Source: Opisthorchis felineus
Lineage: Eukaryota > Platyhelminthes > Trematoda > Opisthorchiida > Opisthorchiidae
Direction of reading: 5' to 3'
Length of the DNA: 64,000 nucleotides
Assembly (NCBI GenBank): GCA_004794785.1
Contig: SJOL01004460.1
Coordinates: 62,141 to 126,140, forward strand
Below the pieces are notes generated by a model, which was not told where the DNA came from, made no database searches, and saw only the letters and a program-made list of their open reading frames with translations. Of this stretch, positions 43,291-52,932 are shown piece after piece; positions within the stretch are counted from its first letter, which is position 1, and the number at the start of each line of letters is the position of its first letter. Position numbers and translations under genes: made by a program.

Positions 43291-45084
43291 ACCTTTTCTT
43301 AAAATTGGCAATGCCATCATTCCCGTTGATTAGGAGGGCTCCTTTCACCTAGATTTCGCCTTCATCTTTAAACAACATAGGAGTTCGTTAAGACATCCAT
43401 GGAAAAAGTCTCCGAAGAAAACAGGGGTTTCAATTTAAATGTCGCTTGCGGATAGAGAAACCAGTCAATTCTGTTATACCGTTGAGTTTTGTTGTTCTCT
43501 TTACTAGGAAGAATACTTGTCCGAAATTCAAGCCAGTTGGGGACATTGCAGAGATCCAGTGCCCGGGTGTATTTGGCTGCAACAAACAAAGCGCCTAAAA
43601 TCTTTCAGGGTTGGGACTAGTACTTTCTGGAAAGGGTTCATGTCAGAGGATGGAATGGCCGAAATAGACTTCAGCAGGTGGCTCTGATAGGTTTGCTTCA
43701 TATTAGTGCCCGGAAACGTCTCAATAACCAAGCGAGATACGCGCACCTTACACAAGCCACAGAAGCGCAAAGAAAAGCAGCGATGGCAGTCGTTCGAACT
43801 GAATCCGAATGTTTTTCAGAACGAGCGGCAATCCGCATTTGATTCACTCCACCAAAAGCCGATCAGGATGTAGCTTGTTTGAATGTGAAATTGGCTGACA
43901 TGTGGGGTACCACGCAGCCAAGCGGCTTCCACTGTACTGCAGAAGAACAGTCCATGGTCAGCCCATCAGTGAAGCGGGCGTTTGCCATTTTATGTGCGTC
44001 TCGATTTCAGTCAAAGATGACAGTTTAACTGAGCCCCTAGCGCCAAGGCCAGGCATTTTCTTCGTCACGTCTTATTGGGCGGAACCTCGCATCACAACCG
44101 CTTTACCGCTAGCAGTTAGGTGCTGCTGCGGTCAAGAAGCCTAACCCTTACTCGATTGGCCAGATGATCGTGCTGTTTGCCGGTCCAGCATTAAGCTGAG
44201 CTCTGACTGGTCCAAAGTGTGGACCCAACAGCCAATCATGATTCAGTATCTGCCGAAAGTAAGTTGCTAATGCCATGTCCAGAAGGCGTCCGAGTTTTGA
44301 GAATGTTGACACTGCATACGCTTTAAATACGATGTACTGTACATATGCTTTGGACGTGGTTTTGGGCGTTTAATGCACGTTGTGCACCCTTGGTGGTTCT
44401 TCTGCTGAAAACTCTAGCTTAGGAGGATCACACCGTGAACTGAGCTAAGGCATTGCTGTTATTAAACATCCACAACAATAACTGAGCTTTCCCTGTAAAT
44501 TTGTCTTCCGCAGTATTAGGCCTACAGCCTGTTAAGGCGTAAGCATATAAAACGAAGTGACCAGAAATTCCATGGCGGTGGGTAGAATGGACTGAAATCA
44601 GGGTAATTCGATACTATGTATTGTTAGTTCAGGGGACAGAGGGTACCTACAGTCGGGGCCGGCAAAATCGCGGTCTTCCTCGAAAATGTTTTGGGTTGTA
44701 CGCCTTGAGAAAATTAACTGTCGTATTTCCTCCCAAATAGCTTAGCTAGACAGCAAATTACACGAGCGAATTTGTTATCCTGTAGTCAGCGAAAATGAAA
44801 CTAGATATCGTTGCCTTAGAAGACGGGTAACGGGAATACTATCGTGCCCATGATCATTCTGTTGTCCTGATACTGCGATGAACTGGAATGAAGACAAGTC
44901 CAAATAAGTAGCGCTGGACTTTGTACCTTAGTCAAGTGGCAAAAATTACCTTTTGAGGATGAATTAAAACTATCTGGAACACGTACGAATTGGATTCGTT
45001 CGCGTTATCACTTTAAAAATTCATTCACAAACAAATTCTGATCCATTTTAAGTCATTAGAAACAGTCTACCATTTTGTCTCCCT
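43291..45084. other. No recognisable gene
   Basis: Minus frames at 43368-43589 and 43528-43770 lie upstream of, and on the same strand as, the non-LTR relic and could be its more decayed 5' part. I see no diagnostic motif. CCAAT-type boxes lie near 44088 and 44215. Confidence 0.3.
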
Positions 45085-45398
45085 AGGGAGTGCGAATACT
45101 TCAGTTTTGGAATCACTGCTCTAATGTAGACGCGCACAGAAAGTACGCCCCCGTTCTGGATCTACGTGAGGTCTTGTTGAAAGCTGAGGGCGGACGTCCA
45201 ATCTGCCTCAATTGCCAGCCACTTACAGCTCTGGATGAACACGAGTCCGCGTCAAAATTGTCAGATCTCTGTCCAGGTCGAATACTGAAGTGTCTAGTCG
45301 AACAAAGTGATGAACTTGGAGTTACTGATTCAATGTATCGATTGAAGAAGTCTGCAAAACAAACGTTCTTATTTGGCGAAGTCCAACATCTTCAATAG
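45085..45398 (+). CDS. Possible terminal exon, about 104 codons
   Basis: A pyrimidine-rich acceptor (TTTGTCTCCCTAG) directly precedes the open frame that starts GVRILQFWNHCSNVD and runs to a stop at 45398. The peptide is charged and soluble, with LREVLLKAEGGRPICLNCQP and a SDLCPGRILKCLVEQ stretch. It contains no recognised family domain. It lies outside every repeat I identified, and its composition looks coding. The start Met at 45090 may be internal if this is an exon. Confidence 0.3.
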
Positions 45399-45524
45399 CT
45401 GATGATGACAACAAGTCAACGTACGTCACAAACTGGAAACGCAAGAATTTTGCCAGCTTGAAACTGTTTGCAGGGGAATTCCGCATAGTGGGAGGATGTA
45501 GCAACTAATACGTCCTGAGAGCAA

Positions 45525-45750
45525 AGTCCGTATATGCTGAAAAGCCGCAAAGGCGCACTCCGCATAAGTTTCACCCTTCCTAAAAATCAGCATCTCATGA
45601 CCCTCTAGGGAGACGCGCAACCGCGACTTTCCTCCAAACAGTTGGGTACCACACCATCCGGATACGAGTGACTGACGAGCACTTAGACAGGATATGGTGC
45701 CACTCATCCTTCAATCACGTGACTAACATTACATGATCGGATGTTGGCTG
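45525..45750 (-). repeat. HHR-3 SINE, antisense, diverged
   Basis: The tail side (TATGCTGAAAAGCCGC), a decayed hammerhead (CTGATTTTTAGGAAGGGTGAAAC in two conserved blocks in sense), the B-box region and the flank with CATCCTTCAATCACGTGAC match the family. Confidence 0.6.
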
Positions 45751-46659
45751 ACTCCTCAAATGGCGATTCTCAGATGAAAGATTCGTGCAAACTGTGAGCA
45801 GATTAAAGCCCCCCCAGAGTTGTGTATAGTAAAACATTACCGTGGAAAATTAGCACTATAACTGGTGAAATTTCGAGAGTTGTTCCCACTAGTCATTTTT
45901 ATCTAACTGATGGGATCTCGCCCTCCACAAACAATAAAGATTTGACTTCTGTGTATTCTCCAGGTCTGATGTGAATGCTGCACCAGTTTCGGGAGCTGGA
46001 TTGTCATGCGTCGCTTTAGACACAAGAGAAATCACAAAGTTGCGGTGCGTGATGTTCGTGTTCCGGCTAAAATTAGCCTATACGGTTTGTAAACAAACTG
46101 CTGGTTTGGACATATGCTGATCGGGAAGTGTACCAGGTTTCCAGCGGCCAAAACGACCAGAATGTATATCGGGAATAAAATTGTCTTCTGCACTGATTCC
46201 AACTGTATTTATGACAGACCATTTGGCCTGGAAACGAACTGAAGAGCTCACCGTTTGAGCATTAGGAGAAATTTACCATGAAATCTAATGACTGGAATTT
46301 GACGAAATTTACCGATACTATTCAGATAAAATATCCACCTGACTATGGCCAGAAATACATATTTAAACACAGATTGGGTAATTCTGATGGAATCTTAAAA
46401 AATGATGGAATTCTTGAATCAGACATATTAAGTAGGACGACATTGTAAGATCTGTACTTACGTAGGCTTGATGGCACAAAACACTGAACTCAGTTGCCTT
46501 TTTGCGGACCTATACTTTCTAAAGCGTCTTTTCTCTGACGAATACGATTATATACTATGGGATAGGATTATAAACATGCCCAAGGCAGCACAATAGCTTT
46601 TAAACAAGGGCGCTCTCTAATTAGTTTGTGTGCTGGAGACTGTGACGTGTTGGCCAGGG
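45751..46659. other. No recognisable gene or repeat
   Basis: Nothing recognised. Confidence 0.45.
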
Positions 46660-46990
46660 CAATGTTAATATTTTCACGTGTCTTTTTTAGTGACGGAGGA
46701 AGGGATCAATTCACCGAATAGTAATCTCCTCGGCTGCTTCCAATACCTTTCAACGTGCGGCCTTAGAACGATTTGCTAGCACCCGGTAAATCAACCCGAA
46801 CGAATCCGCCAATTGATTTTATGGTAGGCATTGATCAGATGAGCGGCAAACGCACTAGTCACGTGCCTGACCAGTTCACTTTTCAGGCAGCTTGATTTGT
46901 GCTCACGAATTTTCTCGGATAGGCATCGGACCTTGCGACCCACACAGTTTTCTGAACATTGACAAACAAATGAATACACAACTCTGATGA
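46660..46990 (-). pseudogene. Penelope-like GIY-YIG endonuclease relic (PLE-E)
   Basis: The minus strand reads VVYSFVCQCSENCVGRKVRC, then LSEKIREHKSSCL and SAFAAHLINAYHKIN. These correspond to the GIY-YIG nuclease of PLEs: the VYxF...CxC...YIGRT entry, the R...REH helix and the SAIAxHL segment. The Tyr of the YIG position is Cys (CVG). The frame then shifts and a GSSRGDYYSV-like end follows. Upstream RT is not recognised. Confidence 0.7.
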
Positions 46991-47344
46991 ATCAATTTGA
47001 CCTTGAAGTCAGGCCGAGGCCTTCAGGCTGCTTTAGCCCATCAGTCAGTCTTCAACAAACAAACTGATCAGAAAGTGCCCTTGTTTTAGACCTTTTGTAA
47101 AGCTCTGGGTACTTTCATAGTCCCATCGGATAGTTAGTAGCTGTACTGACCGTCGAAAAAAAACATGTTCGTAAAACCTTGCGTTTTGATTTAAAACTAA
47201 AGATTCATGCAAATCTCCCGGAAACCTGAAAATAACACCCTCCGCCAGGACGCAAGATGTTCATTGGAAAACGTTGAAAAATTCCTTTTGGACATACAAT
47301 CCATCCGGAGTATAGAGACAGCCAGTTTCCTTGGCTAATGTTCC
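46991..47344. other. No recognisable gene
   Basis: This is possibly the decayed upstream part of the minus-strand PLE relic, but I cannot read RT motifs. Confidence 0.3.
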
Positions 47345-47590
47345 CACATTTCGGGGTGCACGTGACCCTCCTTCTACTTGGCCGGAGGCACTAGCAGATG
47401 CCAGTAGCATTCATGTCATCAGTTTCTACCCAGATTGTCCGACTGAGTGTTGGAGGTGTACGCACCTGGGATGTTTGTTGTAGGCTAGCCCTAGGTCCCG
47501 CCCGTGATTCATTTTTTACCAGTGAAGCATCTGGTGTTGCTGCCAATGATGATGATGAGGAAGAATATTACGGTTTATTTATTGTTTGAA
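47345..47590 (+). pseudogene. Non-LTR retrotransposon 3' end with GAT tail
   Basis: It contains the C-terminal and 3' UTR part only. The 3' segment GGTGTTGCTGCCAATGATGA is nearly identical to the minus-strand copy at 8490-8520, and both run into a trinucleotide tail. Hence both are copies of one family. Confidence 0.65.
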
Positions 47591-48309
47591 AGTGATCCGA
47601 GTTCTCAGACATAACTAGGACGCAAAGAAAGCTAACAGAGCTTTCGGCGGTAAATCAGCACTCAAATCTTTCTGAACTCTGCGCCAATTATTTCTCTACT
47701 CTTCCGTTTTTCATGCACCGGTGGGTCACAATTGAACCGTTGCGGTACAGACGTCTCTCTGTCAGGTGACTCCTCATCGAAAACGCTGGTCGAAGGTGAC
47801 AACTTTCGGTTGGTTCATTGCGGTGTATTTTAAATGTTAGGTCTCGCTTCTACATGGTCGACCCCTTGAGGTGGTCATTCTTGAAGGGAACACATGTACA
47901 CAAGCGACACCTGGTATCACGTTTATCAACTGACTGGTTCAGTCGTCTAGATTTTATCGGTGGATAAATAGTTCAGCCTGTTTTGTTCTATGCTCTGAGC
48001 AGTGGGTGCCTGCGGGTCCGGAAGTTTGCGGACATAGACAACCAGGACCTTACGAAGGAAATTTCTGCGGTAAGAAACATCCGACAGCAAACAATATTCT
48101 TGGTCTGGCCAAGTCCAGGCATAGTCTGGACTGGTTTTCTGCCATATGACAAGGGCTTGTATCAATTGTTATTGTAACGGGTCAAATAACGATACCCCTC
48201 GTGCATTTACTCGAACTCTTTACCTTTGGGTTGGGGGGAGGCTATAAAACTTAATCTTTAAAGGTTTTCTAATACTTTATAAAAAACATAATAGTCTGAG
48301 GAACTGGCT
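47591..48309. other. No recognisable gene
   Basis: Overlapping short opposing frames at 47947-48177; none recognised. Confidence 0.4.
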
Positions 48310-48540
48310 AGAAATAGCTATCGCGTTCCAAAGATTCAAACCATCTTTGGCCAGGATCTTACAGCACCCTCAATGCATGTGATGTAACTCAGAGCCTGTG
48401 GCTTGATAAATTTCTGGTATCCTGTGAAAATATTTGCGTTCATCACGAGCCAAACTCTCGATGAAACTAGACAGCGAGTCAGAGAAAGGCAGACCAAAAT
48501 GCGCCTTCAGTGAAGCCTTTGTGGAAGTTGGTTTCTTTAA
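48310..48540 (-). pseudogene. Unassigned coding relic with GLPFSDSL motif
   Basis: The minus strand reads KASLKAHFGLPFSDSLSSF, then IESLARDERKYFHRIPEIYQ. It is related to the relic at 36330-36561 (GVPLSDSL). No start, stop or known domain was identified. Confidence 0.35.
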
Positions 48541-48944
48541 CTAGTACCATGGTGCGCTAAAAAGGCTAGCGCAACAAAATCATCCTTCTAAGCCACATTA
48601 CTTTGCGTGTGTTTGTGTCTCGATGGTCTTCTCACAGCGCGTAGGGAATTGGTTGATGTAGGCTTCTGTCATCGGTACTTGCTAAGTCTCCAAAATCCGA
48701 CTGTATCCCATCGCCTTGATAGGAAATTCATGCATTCACATTCGTTTAAACTGTAAATTACTAATCTGTCGATGAGTGTACTCTTAACTCTGTAAAGGTT
48801 AAACAAAAATTCGTGAGAATGCAAGTCCTTCATCGTTTTTGAACAAAATCTGAGTATGAAATGAATTTTTGCATTCTCAAGATAAAAGTCGAATCATCGA
48901 CGTGGTGGTTATTATGGTTAACTCTCCGCTTTGAATGCTGAGAC
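48541..48944. other. No recognisable gene
   Basis: Nothing recognised. Confidence 0.4.
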
Positions 48945-49085
48945 CGAGAAACCTCAGTGGTTAAGGCGCAGCCTTACCGGCCAGGAGGCCCTGATTCGAA
49001 CCCAACGTCGGCATCTCGACTAATCCTGTCGGGGCTTGGGCAACCTGGTAATACCTAAGATATTGTGCTTCGTTTAGGGTGAAAG
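48945..49085 (+). repeat. tRNA-derived SINE, sense, 3'-truncated
   Basis: ACCTCAGTGGTTAAGGCGC (A box) and GATTCGAACCC (B box) are canonical. The body GGCTTGGGCAACCTGG follows and ends at GTGCTTCGTTTAGGGTG. Confidence 0.8.
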
Positions 49086-49189
49086 AGGGTGAAAATGAGT
49101 AGTTCATGCGGGTGAAGAGAGTCATTTTTAATCGACTCTTCTGCAGACACTACTAGATGAGGAGCATGCGATAGATTTCTTGAAGGAAC

Positions 49190-49350
49190 GCTACTCAAAA
49201 AGTTGATGAAATCACTTTGACAGCCCGCGACCGTTTTGGCTTTTTTGGGTCTCATCTGGTAGGCGTAATCCACGAACCTCCCAGCCAACCTTATGTTCTA
49301 CTTGGATTCAAATTGTACGAAGCGTGCAATAGCACTATGAGTAGTGGCGA
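49190..49350 (-). repeat. HHR-1 hammerhead arm, decayed core
   Basis: Minus-strand CCAGATGAGACCC, CCAAAACGGTCGCGGGCTGTC (read in two blocks) and AACATAAGGTTGGCTGGGAG match the arm. CTGATGA is CAGATGA and GAAA is CAAA-like. Confidence 0.7.
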
Positions 49351-49539
49351 TTTAAGAAACCGTAAATCAACTTTAATGCACAGACGTTTCTGGAAAGAGG
49401 TCTGAATTCACTAAACTGACAAAAGACTTTAGTGTGAGTTCAAAACTCGTATTTTCCTTCCACGTTGCACCTCCATATCGCAAACGTTCCAATCATGTGT
49501 GTGTACAATGGTTCATCACACACACTATCTACATGAAAC

Positions 49540-50700
49540 GACAAGTTCACGTTGTGCGTTTAATGTACGATTCCAATCGAATCGAACTTTTCATCGAGGA
49601 ATCGACGGCTTTGCTGTGGCCTCTCCGCTTGGTCCCCTGTTGAGTTACATTTTTGTGGGTCAGTTGAAGCATGGTCTACTGAATGACAAAATTAAATGCA
49701 AGCGTTTCTACTGATGATGCGTGGGGGATAATTTTATTCTCGGAAGACTAAGCAAGCGCAATACGCCACTCATTTGACTTCCAAATGGAAACAAATGGTT
49801 CGTTTCGTTTCTCGGATCTTGTTCTAACCGGGTCACCAGCAGGCTTATTACAGGAATGCGCATAGATGAGGCTCAAATGGCGCGGGCAATATACGAACTT
49901 CAACGGCTTTGTGCCTCTGGGAGAAAAAAGAATTCTGGTAAACCCCTTAACGAATCGACCTGGACGGATCTGCTCTGGCGATATACATGAAGGTGAAATG
50001 AAGCATATGGCTAGCGGTCATCCAGGTAGGTGCACAACCAAGTATATAGCTCCAGGGCCTGTTAGATCAGCCGTAACGATCATTGCTATGACACCAAGAT
50101 ACTTGGCGATCGGTTAGGGGGAGAGTCAATCGTCGTACAAGGAGCTTTCCGGCAGCAACAGTAAGACTGTGGTTTGCTACAAAACCACTGCTTGATTTCA
50201 ACCCCATGGACATGATGCCGGTCCACACCCAAAGTATGATTGTGTGTGGTTTTTCCTGTTTTTGTAAGACAGAATATGTTGGGCATGCGACTCTGCAACT
50301 TGACAAGATTATGCGCGAACTCTTTTCATGCCTGGATAACGGTAGGCCCATTAGCGGTGTCAAAAGTTCTGCCTCGTCACATGTCGTTGACACTGGCGAC
50401 AGGATCCACTCACACGAACCATTTACGGTCACGTGCAGCGTGCTGCGTTGTTTGTTGTTATCGATCCAAAAGCGTTAATTGGCAGCAGCCGAGACAGTCG
50501 CACTGCCCACGTTACCCGGTAATGTGCTGTCAAAAGCAATCTACACAAGCTGTGATCTTGTCACGACCACGTACCGTGCTGTCGGCGTTCACTTATTTCA
50601 CAGACAGTCCAGTTTCACGAGATTCCATGTATCTGGCATTTAGTTATCTACGTTGTCCCCGATTCACTTCAGCCACCAAAATGTGCAGAGTTGGTGATGC
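49540..50700 (+). pseudogene. Penelope-like retroelement: RT 3' half, linker and GIY-YIG (PLE-A)
   Basis: Three frames together give RT then endonuclease. The RT part reads FHRGIDGFAVASPLGPLLSY (49593-49660), the PLE-type DGVAMGSPLGP box, then a YxDD position (about 49712, with stops) and WRGQYTNFNGFVPLGEKR, the segment downstream of the catalytic box (49870). From 50104 the linker reads RSFPAATVRLWFATKPLLDF. A GIY-YIG part follows: MIVCGFSCFCKTEYVGHATL, then SSASSHVVDTGDRIH. This is established PLE order. Several stops and frameshifts make it a pseudogene. Confidence 0.8.
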
Positions 50701-50884
50701 CGTTTCTCCGATTGACAGTGAAAAATCTGCGAACTGACTGTCAACAGTCCATCGGACAGTCGGTAGCCACCCGATCAATAACGATACCGCGATGTACTGT
50801 AAAAAATACGCATTACTGAGTGAGTTCAAAACCATAAGTCTAGGGCATTCGAACCAAGACTTGAAAACATTTCAGGGTAGACAT

Positions 50885-50958
50885 GATACACTACTCATAA
50901 GGTTGCTGAAAATTCTTCGACAACCCACGAATTGTTTCGACCTTCTTTCGCGAGCTTA
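50885..50958 (-). repeat. HHR-1 arm, truncated inside stem II
   Basis: ACACTACTCATAAGGTTGCTG and CGACAACCCACGAATTG match the arm end. The copy stops at CTTCTTTCGCGAG before the CTGATGA half. Confidence 0.75.
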
Positions 50959-51324
50959 ACAGAATCACTTTAGCGACGCGCATCTCGTTGAAATTTGAAG
51001 ACAATGAACATCCAGACCTAACTTTGACAAGGAATAAGTCAGGAAGAACTTCAACCCCATCAGTGGACCCTTCTTCACAGTCGTTTTTCTCGCAAGCAAA
51101 AGGAACACCTCGTCCGCTAAATCTAGCACATCAAGCCAGGACTCAGACAGCTTCTTAGAAAAAGAGCTGTTCTCTATGAGTAGTTTGCCTCTGGATATTG
51201 GCTGTCCAGACCGTTTCACAATAGAAGAAACTCTGATTATTTCAAAGATTAAAAAACAATGCTCTGTCTTGCTGGTTGATACTACAATATGAGCAACTGG
51301 TGAAATGTTATCACTCTCCATTTA
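50959..51324 (-). other. Unassigned 118-codon open frame between HHR-1 parts
   Basis: A minus frame (51321-50965) reads HIVVSTSKTEHCFLIFEIIR and then a Lys/Ser/Leu-rich helix-like stretch. I recognise no family. It exactly fills the space between an HHR-1 arm and an HHR-1 module X, so it may be an insertion or a piece of flanking gene captured between repeat parts. Confidence 0.25.
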
Positions 51325-51425
51325 GTTGCCTGGAAACATCACAAACGAGAGATTCAGCTGGGTTCCAGGTGAGTCTCTCGCAAAAACCAAATTTGTTTGC
51401 AAATGAATGTATTTCGCTAAGTCTG
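51325..51425 (+). repeat. HHR-1 module X, well preserved
   Basis: GAGAGATTCAGCTGG, loop GTT and CCAGGTGAGTCTCTC form a 15-position hairpin with a single mismatch. CAAATTTGTTTGCAAATGAA follows. Confidence 0.85.
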
Positions 51426-52489
51426 GAAGAAGTTCTATTTCATAGTGAGATGCTAACACTATCCGACACAGCCTATGCGCGCGGACCTGATTCTTACGCG
51501 GACCTCACAGTCTAACAAGCAGTAAAATTTCTGGCTCAAACCCTCGATGGAATAACTACAAGAGCTAACATGGACTACTCTGTTGAATCTGGTATCACCG
51601 ACCACTCACCACCATCCTTTAGCATCGTCAGTCACTGACCACAGTAGAGCAATATTGGCCAGAGCAGGAACTGAGATCATTCAAACCCTAACAATTTTAT
51701 CGTAGTTGGTCTTGCTGAATTCAGTCTGACCTACATAAAGTTGGGTGAACAACCACAGACGAATCGGAGTCCACATTCCGAAAATTTCTATAAATGTACT
51801 CATTCACAGTTTTGTCTCCTACTTAGGCCACTTTCATATTTCCAGCCCACCCAATACGTCCTGAACCTCAGTGGCTACAAACCTCTAATCCCGTTTTATC
51901 CTTTCTATTGATTTCTACTCTTCTCCTACGTCCGTTTCCTCGCTTACTTGTTTTCGTCCTTCATCACTTTTCTTTGACAGATACGCGTTTAAAAGTACAC
52001 GAGCTTGGTTAATTCCATCAATACGTCTTTTACCTGTTTGTTTCGTTCCAAAGAAAAAATTGAACATCGATTTTTACAAAAGTCAGAAAAATTTAATCAA
52101 CCACACATGTACAGATTACCAGGTTTCGTTCAATAGCTAGTAACAAAAAGTTACTTTAAACCTCAAGCTATGCTCGTAACTAGATCTGTTCCTTTTGCCG
52201 AAGCAGGAGTACACCGTCGTTTGCTAGTTTGCAGCCACAACAGACGTCAAATTATTCTAGCAGGTCTCTTTCTGTACTCTTTCCTGTACCCAGAGGAACA
52301 AGTATCATTAACTTGCGATATGCTACTTTCCATTCACGGACTGAACTGATTCCAGGTTCTGTTGCCAAACTGCTTCCCATTAAAATTTTTCTGTTGCTAG
52401 TTGACTGGTACACGTCAAGAGTAGTTGACCAGTGGAAGAATGATTTCACAACGTGAGAGTTCGTCAGTCGAGGAGCCAGTCAACACGTG
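51426..52489. other. No recognisable gene
   Basis: Frames of 75-79 aa only; none recognised. Confidence 0.4.
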
Positions 52490-52775
52490 ATGTGGATTCC
52501 GTGATTGAAGAACGACGAGTGGCGCTATATCCGGTCTAAGTGGGAGCTAATCACACTACTGTTTAGCCGCTCGGAGCCGAACGGTTAAGTATTGAACCAC
52601 TTGCCGGAAGGTAGAGGTTTCGTAACTCGCTGAGTTTCGGGAGATACGCATTGCTGATGATTCCCAATAAGGATGAAACAGCTCTACGGTGCTTCTCGGC
52701 TTTTCAGCAAAGATCGTCCTCACTGACAGGATGAAATCTCAATTGAAAATTACCAAACCTTCAACATTATAATCA
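52490..52775 (+). repeat. HHR-3 SINE, near full length
   Basis: A flank with GTGATGTGGATTCCGTGATT is followed by the head GAGCCGAACGGTTAAG (A-box-like) with GGTAGAGGTTTCGTAACTC (B-box region). The hammerhead (52648-52692) and the tail GACAGGATGAAATCTCAATTG follow. It is the reference copy for the family in this window. Confidence 0.75.
52648..52692 (+). ncRNA. Hammerhead ribozyme of HHR-3, core intact
   Basis: Stem I 5' GCATTG pairs with 3' CGGTGC (6 pairs). CTGATGA is intact. Stem II TTCC/GGAT has three good pairs with loop CAATAA. GAAA is intact and the cleavage dinucleotide is UA. Stem III CAGCTC is one base off the CAGCTG palindrome, which leaves a C-C mismatch next to the site, so activity is doubtful. 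Confidence 0.65.
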
Positions 52776-52794
52776 GTGAGACGGTAGCAAATAC

Positions 52795-52932
52795 TAGTTT
52801 GCAAATGAGCGTATTTCGCCAACTGCATACAATTTGAACTCAACTAGACTCTCAGGGAACCTCAAGGACTATACCCACCTGATAAGTCCCGGTCATCCGC
52901 TGTCGAAGTGATTTCAGCAACTTTAGGATTCA
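52795..52932 (+). repeat. HHR-1 arm with deleted hammerhead core
   Basis: The module X tail (TAGTTTGCAAATGAGCG) is followed by an arm with CCTGATAAGTCCCGGTCATCC and GCTGTCGAAGTG. The stem II 3' half and GAAA are deleted. Confidence 0.65.

Noticed and set aside
48945..49020. Possible functional tRNA gene
   Set aside because: A and B boxes are good but there is no closing acceptor stem and the SINE body follows; the same head occurs in about ten copies.
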